A DNA stretch of 64,000 nt from Eutypella sp. D-1 (lineage: Eukaryota; Ascomycota; Sordariomycetes; Xylariales; Diatrypaceae), in NCBI GenBank assembly GCA_023313575.1, contig JAJTTP010000028.1:248001-312000 (forward strand), given 5' to 3'. The notes beneath the pieces were generated by a model, which made no database searches, was not told where the DNA came from, and saw nothing but the letters and a program-made list of their open reading frames with translations. The translations under genes were made by a program, and so were the position numbers. Positions 11,990-23,100 of the stretch are shown in pieces (positions within the stretch are counted from its first letter, which is position 1; every line of letters begins with the position of its first letter).

Positions 11990-12730
11990 GACTGGATTAG
12001 GTAGTGTCAGCGTGTTGCGATTGACATAGGAGATGGGCTGATAAGATAGGTGCGGAGGTGCTTGGGGGGTTGGGGGAGCCTTCTGCAGCCACCGGTGTCG
12101 TGGCTGGCCGGGGTCGCTGTGACGTCACAGAGAACCCTGGGTAGAATCAAGTTAGACAAGACGCAGTTGAGCGCCTGGCAAGGCTGCAGCCCAGTCTGCA
12201 GACCGATATTTGATACGGTAATTGGTAGGTAGGCGGGGGTAGTTCGCTTGAGACTGATACGCCATGTTGATAGTTGATAGGTGGTACGTGCAGCGCTCGG
12301 GCCAAAAGCTGTGAACTCTCGCAGGATCGGTCTACGTCGCATGCACACGGCTAGTAGCGGGAGAGCGACTGAAAAGGAGGTCACTGCATAATTGATGAGG
12401 GATTTGAACCCATTCCCCATAGCAAAAAGGACGGCTAGGTGCGTGGGCACTGATCAAGTAACCGCGGTAGCTGTGGTACGATGTAAGTGGTCGAAGACGT
12501 CATAGAAGCAGCGGACCGGGCATCGCGGACGAATCACATACATACGAAACCAAACGCCCGATTAATTCTCGGCGCAGTCGGTCGCGGCGGTGTCTTTCTG
12601 TTCTGCTGGGTGTTCTACGAGGCTGGATCACTATGCTGTCCAGATTCTACGGGGACAGGTACCTGCACTGGGTCAAGGGTCACGAATTCTCGTGAAAAAT
12701 TGCTGTTGAAACTTGAGCGGACTATGATCT
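11990..12730. other. Intergenic, nothing supported
   Basis: Open frames on both strands overlap (12007-12450 minus, 12050-12232 plus, 12487-12762 plus). None has a recognisable motif or a convincing gene structure. Confidence 0.35.
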
Positions 12731-13033
12731 TTGGCTTCAGGTGGGTACGGAGTACTCATTAGGTTCCCACGAAAACTCATTGGGGGATTTTTTGGGGTTT
12801 TTTCCCTGCATACCCATGGAGAGCCACGCGTAGCTTGGCGTGGGCGGTGTTTTTGATTACCCACCCAGCGCACCCACGAAATCTTACCCATGCTTGCCAC
12901 GGTCATCCGTGGGTTCTCTTGGCCCAGCCACGGGTAACAATGGGTACCTGTAAAAAAAGAATAAAAAATTCCATGGCAACCCGTCAGTGAAAAAGAATGC
13001 GTGGGTAAGTGAGTGGGTAATTCAAGGCATAGG
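12731..13033. mobile_element. CCCATGGG-rich MITE-like element, copy A
   Basis: About 300 bp filled with short inverted motifs of the type TACCCATGG / GTGGGTA. Its ends, TTTGGCTTCAGG and AATTCAAGGCATA, are imperfect inverted repeats matching those of the better preserved copy at 46932-47134. No clean target duplication is left, so this is an older copy. Confidence 0.6.
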
Positions 13034-13211
13034 TCTATCTAGAAACTAAAGCGAATGCCATCGTATTTGGCTACCGATGTTGTAGTAGCGATCTATGAAC
13101 TGAACACACTGAATTAACCCGTACAAAGTATGTAAGCAAATTAATGAAAACAAATGCGAAATGACAATGCCCAAATATCAGATATCAACTTCGAGCACCG
13201 GTGCAACCCGG
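13034..13211. other. Short intergenic stretch
   Basis: No gene or repeat is seen between the MITE and the hairpin. Confidence 0.4.
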
Positions 13212-13298
13212 GCAGGCGGCGTCGAAAAGAATAGCCCAGCATAAAACTCTCTCTCTCTTTTTCTTTGAAGTTGGGCCATTTTTTTCGACGCTGCCTGC
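13212..13298. repeat. Long imperfect inverted repeat (hairpin)
   Basis: The 27-bp arms 13212-13238 and 13272-13298 are complementary at 24 positions. The left arm begins GCAGGCGGCGTCG and the right arm ends CGACGCTGCCTGC. The loop of 33 bp is CT-rich. It could be the two ends of a tiny foldback element or a transcribed hairpin. Confidence 0.7.
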
Positions 13299-13497
13299 AG
13301 GGCACGGTACTTCAGATGATCTAGGCACCAAAACGTCCCAGGGTGACCCTGGAAGGCCGCCCTGGCCATCTCCACGGTCGGTCGCGCTGCAGATCACCTC
13401 CACCCCCAGTCCGCCCCAGGGAAGATCTCCCGCACCAGGCCCACTAAATGAGGCTCAACTGATTGTAACAACTATCCAAAAATGTAAAACGAAAAAC

Positions 13498-13678
13498 TTT
13501 CATGCCATCGTTAGGTGCAAAATAGAAACTTTTCAACCCATCGTGAGGTGTAGAGTGGAGATTTTTCTGGTGATCATCAGGTCATCAAGTGTGAAACAGA
13601 ATCTTTGCAGGCCACCATTAGGTGCGAACAGGAACTTTACAAGCCATCAACAGGTGCGAAACAAAAAACATTCAAGCA
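13498..13678. repeat. Degenerate tandem repeat of about 30-38 bp
   Basis: About five diverged units share the core CCATCATTAGGTGCGAAACAG (consensus, one to several changes each). They lie just downstream of the F-box gene's stop codon, so they may fall in its 3' UTR. Confidence 0.5.
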
Positions 13679-13726
13679 ATTCCTTCTTGCCATCCCCGCA
13701 GACAAAGCGCATTTCAAAAACAATCG

Positions 13727-14995
13727 TCAGTCTTCATCAACTGAGTCTCCATCAACTGAGTCTTCATCAACTTGAATCTCCATCAACTTGAGAATGTCAG
13801 CGTACTTGCTCGGATCCTCGACCAAGAATGTCTTTCCATCCACAGCGTGGTTAAAGGCAGCTAATTTCTCATGCATCACAAGACAACTATTAAGCGTGAC
13901 GCGCTCCAGTAATAGCGTGCGTCGCATGGTGCGAATGAGGTGCCGCCACATATATTCATCCAGCAGCCCGACGCGATCGAAAACGATCTCTTTCAAGGTG
14001 TCTCTATGGCGAAACATGAGGAGGAACAAGTCCCCGTTCATACACTGCACGCCGCTGACCTCCAACTTCTGCAGGTTCGTAATAGTCAGCTCGCTGCAGA
14101 TCTGTTGGAATCTGTTCTGGTTGCTCCCGAGTATGGGAACATAGGGTATGAAGTGGAGCGCGAGATGTGAGAGAGAAGGGAAAAGGTTGATAAATCGAAG
14201 GACACGATACGACCATAAAGGCGAATCCATTGGACCCAGAGTCAGACTGAGACGGACGAGGCTCGTCAATTTGTCGGGGATGCGATGAGCACAAGCTTCT
14301 GGAATATTCAGTATATCGGACGTGATAGCGTCCCCGTCTCCACGAGAGCCGAAGATGATCTTCAACTCTTCGAGTTTCATGTTGCTCATCATGGCGGCCT
14401 CGAGCAAGGTGCGTAGACATCTCCTGACATGCTCGGTGGTCTTGCACACGGAGCTAAGCATTCTACGCCGGCACTGGGAGGGATCGATCTGTTCCAGCAC
14501 ATGCTGCACGCCCCATGGAGCATCATGCCAAGTATAGCTGCCCAGCGTGAGCATACGACAGGAGGGAAGGTTCTCGAGGGCCAAAGTGAGCTATGTGAGG
14601 TCAAGACCCGATTGTTGAAGGTAGAACTGATCTTCGAACTGAAGGTCCGGGAATGGCCCGATTGGTCGCATCTTGTAGTCTGGCATCACGCGTCGCATAT
14701 CGTCGATGAGGTCACCATAGGGGAACTCGTACGGGTCGAGCACACGATCCACAGAGATAGATACCTCTGATACGAACTCTCGTAGTTTGGAATCATGGGA
14801 GATGTCGCGTAGAGTCGTTAGACTCCGGCGGTCCAACTTGATGCATCGCCGTTCGAATAACGCCTTTGCGAAGACATCATGTGTTATTTTTTTAATCGCG
14901 CGGCAGGATTGTCGGAAATTGAGGATGTCTTCGGGTTCAAGTTTCTCTGCAATCGCAAGTATCATCTCGGAAGGCATGCTCATAAGCACAGACAT
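13727..14995 (-). pseudogene. F-box protein gene with one internal TAG
   Basis: A single minus-strand frame runs from ATG 14995 to TGA 13727, about 422 codons, interrupted only by TAG at 14591-14593. The N-terminus has an F-box: MPSEMILAIAEKL, then DILNFRQSCRAIKK (about residues 7-50). The rest is leucine-rich and resembles the substrate-binding part of fungal F-box proteins, which link targets to SCF ubiquitin ligases through Skp1. The C-terminus is built from short Asp/Glu/Ser repeats encoded by a 15-bp repeat (13729-13790). Sequence on both sides of the TAG is clearly one protein. A Gln codon (CAG) changed by C-to-T is the simplest cause. Start at a downstream ATG, readthrough or A-to-I editing of UAG are alternatives. 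Without these the protein lacks everything after residue 134. Confidence 0.65.
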
Positions 14996-15019
14996 GATGA
15001 TGACTTCGCACGTGTACCC

Positions 15020-15730
15020 GTGGACTGAGACTGGGCTGTACAGAGGATACAGCGAGAGAGACCGCCAGCAGAGACTGGATTGCGAACAGAGACCGGACTG
15101 AGAGACCGGACTCAGAAGTGAAACTGAGAGAAAAGAGTTAGTGGAGAGACAGTGAGCAGAGACGACGAGTAGAGACCAACCAGAGACTGGGTTGCCGGGA
15201 GAGGCTGTGATGAGAGACTGAGTGGAGACAGTGGGCAGAACCAGCGAGTAGAGACTGGATTACGAGGAGACTGGACTGCAAACAGAGTCTGGACTAAGAG
15301 ACCAGACTGAGAGGAGAGACCACGAGCAGATACCGGACTGGGAGAGACAGAGAGGAGAGATTAGACTGAGAGATTTGACCGGGGAGAGAGTACAAGGAAA
15401 GACTGCCAGGAGAGACAGTGAGCAGAGACGGGGAGTAGAGACTAACCAGAGACTGGGCAGAGACTGGACTCAGAAGAGAGACCGAGAGAGGCCGAGGAGA
15501 GAGACAGTGAGGAGAGTCTGAGAGCCAACTGGACCGAGAGATTGGACCAGAGACTGGACTGAAAGACCGGGCTGAGAGTCTGGACTGAGGAGAGTTTAGA
15601 ATGATAGATAGTGAGCAGAATCTGGACTGTGAGGAGAGCTCGAGGGGGAAGACTGAACTGACAGACTGGACTGAGTGTTTGGATTAAGTATTTGGGCTGA
15701 GTTGTTGGACTGAGTAGTTGGACTGATAGA
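15020..15730. repeat. Purine-rich degenerate GAGAGACTGGACT array
   Basis: About 700 bp consist of loosely repeated words such as GAGAGACTGGACTGAGAG on the plus strand. No exact unit length holds for long. It starts directly upstream of the F-box gene's ATG and may lie in its promoter or leader. No coding sequence is supported. Confidence 0.6.
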
Positions 15731-16622
15731 TTTGAAGAAGAGAATGGAAGGAAGGAAGGACCATATAGATGGGAGAAGGAAAGAGATTCTATTCATGGCC
15801 ATGAGTGTTTGCAATGCCAACCAGGAAGAAGCCCGGGCTATGGGCTATCAGAACGACAACCGCGGCTGGTGCACCTGTGGCTGACGACTGCAATTATGGC
15901 TCTTGATATGCATGTCTCACAAATTTTGAATTTGCTCCCTATAGATCGCTCACATTGCCAGGCACCGTTTACAGTACCCCAGTGTATTCAACTCATCGTA
16001 CGCTCCTGACGACACATGTGCGATTAAATGTATCAACACCTTCTGGAGTACAGGATTGGAAAGGTTGATGCCTATGGGGCGCGCCACGATATAGTCCGGG
16101 CGTGCGCCACAGTGGCTTACTCCTAGCCCCATAATAGGGGTTAGTTCTACAGCGATAGATAGTAACATCCATAGACAACGCAAAACCCGGGCTGTCTCGA
16201 TACAGCCATATTGTCATATCCAGCGCTTTTTACTACCTCCAAGTTGATATCTGTAATTAATTGCCCTGCGGTGCCCGTCTGGATGAAAGCCAGCGCCGTA
16301 CCTAGGCCAATGTGCGCTCCTGGGGACTAAGCATGAGCGGACAATTGTCGCTTTTCACGGACTGATTCAAAGGACACACCTCCACTGGAAATATTTGCGT
16401 TCTTTATAACATGGATGGCTTTTGCATGCCCGGAATTGATATTTACCATGTTAAAGGAGAGAGAAAGACAGGGAAATCTCCTAACCACGAATGAACAATG
16501 AAAATGAATGGATAGGTGCTCTATGCATGTCCAGTTATGTAAGGAAGCTGTCAGATTATCTAAGATATGTGCCTTCTTATGTGGAAAGGGGTCACCACCA
16601 AAGAGCCAAGGATTTAGCAGAA
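15731..16622. other. Intergenic, nothing recognised
   Basis: Only short overlapping frames on both strands are seen. There is no repeat, RNA or domain. Confidence 0.4.
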
Positions 16623-16881
16623 GCTTGGCGATCTATCGCCATGCGACCTTATCGGGGGGAGTGGGGGGCAAGGTTGTGGTAAGAATAATTGACACCACCC
16701 ACCACACAGGCTGGGCGGGCCAGGTTGTAAGTTGAACACGGCCTAATTGAGACTGGCTGCGACCGTGGCAGGTCAAGGTCGCCCCTACAGCCCTGCAGCC
16801 CTACCAGGATCATCACCAATGTGGTAGAGTGGATAGATCGCCAAGCCTGTGCGATCTCTTGGCAATCAATTGATCGCCAAG
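16623..16881. mobile_element. Possible small foldback/MITE-like element with CTTGGCGATC motifs
   Basis: A perfect 15-bp inverted repeat, GCTTGGCGATCTATC at 16623-16637 and its complement at 16832-16846, encloses about 195 bp. Immediately to the right, 16858-16881 is a 24-bp near-perfect palindrome built from the same CTTGGC...GCCAAG word. No coding potential and no clear target duplication were found. Confidence 0.4.
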
Positions 16882-17324
16882 GAATTGACATGTCTTAGCG
16901 AACTCCATCGTTACGTCCATGTTGTGAAGATTTTAAATGTACTCTTTTCTGTCGCATTAGTATCCTGGTTTAGGTGGTTTACAGGAGGTTATTTTTATGA
17001 ACTGAACACTGTATTTTCGCGTGGACGATGCACCGGAGAGGATGCAGCAGAGGCACCAGAGGCACCAGTTTAATGGCAGCATGTATGACAGGAACCTTCT
17101 TAACAGTAGGGATGCAGGCAGAAAGGAGATCACACTTTCGCTCGAACGAAGGGGTATTAGTTCGGAAGTCAACCTCATAGCCTCTTCCTTCAGTGGTTAA
17201 CATCGGTCGATTGATATCCCGAAAGCGCGTAATGTATTGGGGGTGATGTTATGCATGGCTTTCGTGATCCCAATGTCGCATATCTAGTTAGTGTGGTAGT
17301 ATCTACTATGCAGTTATATGCAGG
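16882..17324. other. Intergenic, nothing recognised
   Basis: Overlapping short frames only (16849-17073 plus, 16957-17203 minus). No motif is seen. Confidence 0.4.
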
Positions 17325-17553
17325 TGCGCCTTAAAGTACCCACCCACCCATGGATTTTTTTCTCCGCATCCACTCCCATGTGTTTTGGTGGGTACCCATT
17401 TTGTACCCATGGGTTGCCGTGGGGGCGGGGCGAGAGGATTCTTTTTTTGGAACCCATGCACACCTATGGGTTCTCTTGGCGCACCCATGGTTACCCATGG
17501 GTGAGGATTTATGGGTGGGTACTGGCCAAAATAACCACCCACCTCAAGCCATA
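17325..17553. mobile_element. CCCATGGG-rich MITE-like element, copy B (reverse orientation)
   Basis: This 229-bp element has inverted ends: TGCGCCTTAAAGTACCC on the left and, read backwards from the right, TATGGCTTGAGGTGGGTGG. The flanking 8-mers TATGCAGG (17317-17324) and TACCCAGG (17554-17561) agree at six of eight positions, consistent with a decayed 8-bp target duplication. The interior is full of CCCATGGGT palindromes. Confidence 0.7.
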
Positions 17554-20104
17554 TACCCAGGTACGTATTTACGGCTCGAGGTCATTATCTGTAGTATCAT
17601 GCTGAGTCTGCAGTGTTGATCGCCGTAGATCGTTCGTGAGTAAAGTTGCCCAGCTCCGTCTGTATCTCTCGAATGACAGTGTAGTGTCTGGTTTACATAT
17701 CTGCCACTGATATGCGGTAACGGGCGTTAATGTCCGCGATGACTCTCTTATGGGCACTCTGCAAGTCGCTAATGGTTGTCTGCAATTGACCCTCTTGTTT
17801 TTCAAGTCGGTTGCTTCTTTTTTGCCGTAATCCTGTTTTGTTTGGCGGCGTCGAGTTTTAATGCCAGGACCTTCATCTTGGATAAACGCTGCGGCGGGTC
17901 ACCGTGGACCTCTGCGAAGTCGGCATCCTTTTGGATCTGTAGGCGGAAAAGGGGGGGTTGTAAATGACATTGCCAGCGTTGAAGATAAGGTCGACGTCGA
18001 GGGAATAGTGGCGGTGGTGGGTGAACATGATTCTTTTGATTTCAAAGGGGCTAGTCCCCTGCTCAGTGCACCTGATGACTTCCACCTGTCGAAAGGTTGG
18101 GGCCCATCCCTGATTGGCCACCTAATTAACCATTGCCAGATTCCCGGACCCCGACTCATACCACATAACAGCAATCTAGCTCAACCTCCGTCTATTATAC
18201 CTACCAGAGCTATGTAACTGGAGCAAATACGTAGAGTCGGTTTACTACATCCCTTTTCCTTATAAAATCGACCTCCTAGCTTCATTCTAGGACATTTCCA
18301 AGGCCCTAACCGAGTACTACTAGACTTTCGCATGGGTGCTATGCGAAGCCGTCGAGAATCCCGAGATCTGTAAAACCCCGGTGTCTAAGGATGCACTGGT
18401 GAGCAGCTTTGGCGTCGGGGAACAGTACCTTCAGCGCAAGTTTGGCAGTGGGATCAGCGTCGAAGACTTAAAAATCGGCGTTAATGTTGTCTTAGGCATG
18501 AGCATGTTCTCTTTTTACACGTTCTGTGGTAAGCTTGGGCTTGTGTATTGTTTCAATAATGGCTTCGAGGAAATGATATTCAGACGTATCGGAAGCGTGA
18601 ACGATATCATCGAGGAGGAGTTTAACCTGGACGTGGTTGTCATATCCTTTTTTATTTCAATATCTTGCTAGCACCAAGGGACGTATCTTCGGAACCACCT
18701 TCGTATGTTAAGATAGGCCTTCAAATGACCGAGCATCGTTGGCATACTGACTTTTCGGAAAATCTCAGGTAGAATAGCGTTCTTTAGAGATCCGACGTGA
18801 ACCCGGGGTTGCGGTCGGGTATGACAAGTCCCGAGAATTCTCTCGATGTTATATGTAGTAAGTCCATGAGATCATGAAGCTCGCTATCCCGAGCATATTG
18901 GGGGTATTTTTTCCTAGTGAATCATCCGGGCTTTTGTTAGACTGAGTTCCACGCGACCGGAGCTTTTGAACATATCCACCTTATTCCGACCTCCACCGAC
19001 CTGTACCTAGCAATTATTAAAGAGGTTGCATGACCTCGTTAACGAAGACAGCTCCCTTCCTTTTGCACTGACGTCTCCTACACCATCGCTGAAGTCGTTC
19101 TTGCAGGCGAATAAGGGCTGTTTCTGGATAGGAAGTACTGGTGCTGGATACTGTGTGGGTTCGGATTCCTGCCTGGGCAAGCTTTTATAAGATGCAAGCA
19201 AGCAAGGGATTGAAAGGGAGATACCCCGCTGGGGACCTTAAACTGCTATCGGCTTTTCAAAGACAGCTATATTTGTTCCTTCAAGCTTCGGAATTGGAGG
19301 TAGTTCAGGAATGAATGTAAAGATTGATTGTAGGGGTGCCACTAGGCGAGGTAGAGGGGACTGGAGATAGCAGAACATAATCTACCGCGGGGTCTATTTG
19401 CATTATTAAATGGCAGAAACTGGACATGCAGCATGCAAGATGAACACTGCCAGTAGCTTGCAGTGGATTAACAAGATAGTATACTTATTTAGGTAGGCAA
19501 TGAAAGCGGAAAGCAATGATGGGGGAGATAGGCTGGCTGATGCAGCGGACGGGCTTACAGAGTCCCTCGGTGCAGATTAATTCGCAGCTCTGTCAGCCAC
19601 CCATAGATGGAATAGATCAATCAGGATCACCAAGTCCGTTTAAATCAAATCACTTAGAATGCACCACGATATCTTTAAAAATACTCGTAAATCCTAAAAA
19701 AGAATGCAAGTTCCCTCATCAAAAATGGCAAAACAATGGTCCCGCCGGACTCCCTTTGTACAGGAGGACACCCGATGGCATCTGAAACCTAAACCGCGGC
19801 ATTGTTCTCACGTCTACCCCGAAGGCATCCGACCTTGAAAGGATTTGAATTTTAAAGCTAAGTAAGTAAGTATTGTTATTGTATTAAGTATTGTATTGTA
19901 TTGTATTTATTCCTTAAGCTCGCTCCGGGGAGCTACCTCGATATTGGTGTGTAGGTTGGTGGTATTGGTAGTATTGGTATGTATTAATCAGTGTATAACA
20001 ATAGGAGTATTAGTTAGTGTTTAGGGGAGGGGTGCTTGTACTTAGCTACCCCGCATATGTTTATTAGTTGACAGCCCTCAGTATGACCCTCTGTACCTAG
20101 GTAG
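17554..20104. other. Gene-poor stretch with weak coding traces
   Basis: A minus-strand frame at 17873-18121 and a plus-strand frame at 18336-18671 have protein-like composition but no recognised motif. They lie on opposite strands and cannot be joined. 19860-19910 is a GTATT/GTATTGT simple repeat. Nothing else is supported. Confidence 0.3.
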
Positions 20105-20152
20105 GTAATGCCCTCTGTAATGCCCTCTGTAATGCCCTCTGTAATGCCCTCA
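20105..20152. repeat. 12-bp minisatellite, four units
   Basis: GTAATGCCCTCT is repeated four times, with the last base of the fourth unit changed. Diverged CCCTCAGTA words follow to about 20175. Confidence 0.9.
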
Positions 20153-23100
20153 GCCCTCAGTAATACCCTCAGTAAAGAAGCCCCCAGCTACCCACAGACG
20201 TACCACGATGGCCCGGCCCCCACCAGGCGGCCCCTCCATACATTGTTGCCTACCGCTGCAGATGGTAGGGGGGGTTCAAGCTATGTATGGAGGGGCGCTC
20301 ATCGCTTCGGTCACTTTTTTTTCTGCTAATTTCATTTTATATACCCCGCGCATTAGAATTCCTATTATTCCCACCTATTTTTGGTGCGCCAGCTTCGTTC
20401 GCGATGCGCACCTCGGGACATTTTGGGGGGAAAGGTACTTCGACCTGGAGCAGCTGCAAATAATGGTCACTTGGTCGAATGGGTAAAAGAGTATGCCACC
20501 TTTATCTTAATAGCAACACCCCCTCCCCCCCCCCCCCTCTTTGATAAAGCTTGACGGCCTTTAATGGTTTTATTAAACCCAGGGTTCAAACCCAAGTCCT
20601 ACAAAGCTTTTTTATTAACTTTCTTTTTCCCCCAGATCAATACGTGCAGCACATAGGTATCACCATAACAGGACATATCAGCATCGAAGTCAGATGAGTG
20701 CGCTGGGATCCCAACCATAGCCCAGCTTCAGATTTTCAATACATAGACTTTGCCATCTAGGAATGACTGACACGGTCGGTATCTCTACGCATCTTCATAT
20801 GCTTAGCCACTGAGGCTTCAGCAGCCGCACATGTCAAGGTGTCAAAGTATATTACGTATCTATATATTATATGCCACCCCAATCCCTATACGTCTCCCAC
20901 TACGGTGACATCCGTGCCTCTACTTGATATCTCTACCCAAGTACAGCCCTGCCTGCACACTTAGCCATAATCACTTACAGGATCCAGATTATCCACGACC
21001 AAAGTGGCAACGAACTGGAACCTAACAACCGGTCTCCGATTCCAGGTGATGATATCATTCCTAACTAAAGCGTCAATTATTATTGATACCGGCCGGGAGG
21101 GGGGGCATATCACCTACATGATCGTCGGTATAAATGTCACAGCTAACTAACGTACATGTGTCGGTAGGGGGCTTAAAAGATGCTGTTAAACTTCAGTATG
21201 CATTAAGACTAAGACATTATTACATGCATAAGGGGACATCTTCCTCCCGTCATCTAGAGTAGCTGAATATTTAAGTCAGTTAAGTCATATCCTCCATTTC
21301 AACAGATGCATGTGCGAAGATGGAGATGCGCCAGGGACTGCTAATCATTTACGAACCGTGCCAGGGCAGAACGCAAGCGGACTAACATATCCTTGACGTA
21401 CATCCATAAGGTTTTATTGCTGTAGCAGCTGAAGTTGTGGGTGGGGGCCCTGAATGTGGCTTTCCCGGAGACTCCCATGGGTGTATATGACCTATTAAAA
21501 CAAGGGACATAACCTGATTTCCTCCAGGTCCTGCTATTTTAGATGGTGAAGAAGACGTGTTTTGCATATATCACAATCTTAATCTTTCCGTCTTGACTTT
21601 CGCTTCAGTATAGCCATATTACTAAGCTACGACCTTTCGACAGTTAGCCATGAATACACCGCGCCTTCATTAAGTACGAGACCACGCCATCAGACGCCGG
21701 TGAGCATGGACAGTTACCTACTCGACCATAGCCGCCATAACCACCTCTATTGGCTTATTTACCCACTATCTAATTTTCACGAAAAAAACCACGACCTAAC
21801 TTGCAACTCCCACCTGAAGGTACATTCTCCCAGTAAACGATCCTGTCTATGCCTATCACATAGCAGGCCATGTCTTCTGTTAATGTCGGGCGCGGTAATG
21901 GTAGTTATTCCAGTAAGCAACGTGTAAGAACCTGCACAGCCAGTGGAGTTTTATTATTAAAGCCATAATGAGGGGATGATACGATACAGGAAAGTAAGGG
22001 GCCTTAATCCCGAAGATCGTATATAGGTATCCAAGTAGAAGTATTCCACCGGCCTGTACCTAATGATCTTTCGCTTCCCTGCGAATAAACGGTCGCACCT
22101 TTTACCTACCTACCACCTACCACTCCGATCTTCCAAACGTAGTAAACACGTCTCCGGTGCCTACCTTCTTAATCGACCTTATCCTCCAATGCTGCAAGTC
22201 AGTCGATAAGTGGCGCCCTCGACGGTCCGGATCTAAGAGCGGCAAACGGTACGGGTTCAAGATCAGTAGAAGCGCCAGCGGCGATTAACGTAATAGCTGG
22301 CGGCGATAAGACCCCATGCGCACCGTAATAGGCTTCCAGAACGTGGGTTACACGTCGATTGTCGTCGTCACGCAAGGCCTGCGTTCTTAATGCACTTGGT
22401 TAAGCCCTGGGACAAAATACATACTAAAACCGTCGGTGGAGTCGCCGTAAACCCGGAGGGCTTCCTACTGGGTGCGCTGCCGGCATCTACGGCTACCTTC
22501 CAACCCATTAGTCCGTTCGCGCTGCTCGACGTCGTTTAAGTAAGTTCGAATCTCGCAGTAAATAATCGTCTCGCTCTGGTGGCCTGCGATAGCCATACAA
22601 GACAGATGCTCGATAACGCGTCGAGGGAGAGCACTGTGATCCAGTATGTTAATAGCTCCTCCTGACCGCAAACCGGTGGTCGGGAAAGTTGAAAGAAATC
22701 ACAGGTGGTTTTCAGGATGTCGTGGGGTTAGGAAGCTATTGTATGTAGCTACTTAGTAGCTGCTATGTGTACTCGACTGCTTGATTAGGGACTTTGGCGG
22801 GGGATACGAAGCTGAGAGGTACCAGGTCCATTACATATATATATGTATACGTTTAGATCTAGCCAGTGCATTTGATGAGTGCACGATGTATGGAGGTAAC
22901 AAGCTGGCCACACCCTCGCCATCTAACACTTACACGCATGTTCTTATAACGATTACTTCGACGTAACATATCAAAACGACCAGTCCAACGCCGTTACCCA
23001 AACTCGTAGGCTTGACAAGCTCCTTTAATGTAATTGAATCCAGGAGCTACATCTGGTATATAAAGCTGGTATATCGGCTGTGAATTAGTACTGTCGATGA

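Noticed and set aside
16804..16881. tRNA-like words GGTAGAGTGG next to CTTGGC palindromes
   Set aside because: The sequence does not fold as a tRNA and is better explained by the inverted repeats.
17306..17619. Open frames encoding Trp/Gly/His/Pro-rich peptides across 17.3-17.6 kb
   Set aside because: They are translations of the MITE's CCCATGGGT palindromes on both strands.
20575..20605. tRNA-like T-arm word GGGTTCAAACCC
   Set aside because: No acceptor stem, D-arm or anticodon arm can be drawn upstream. It is an isolated short palindrome.
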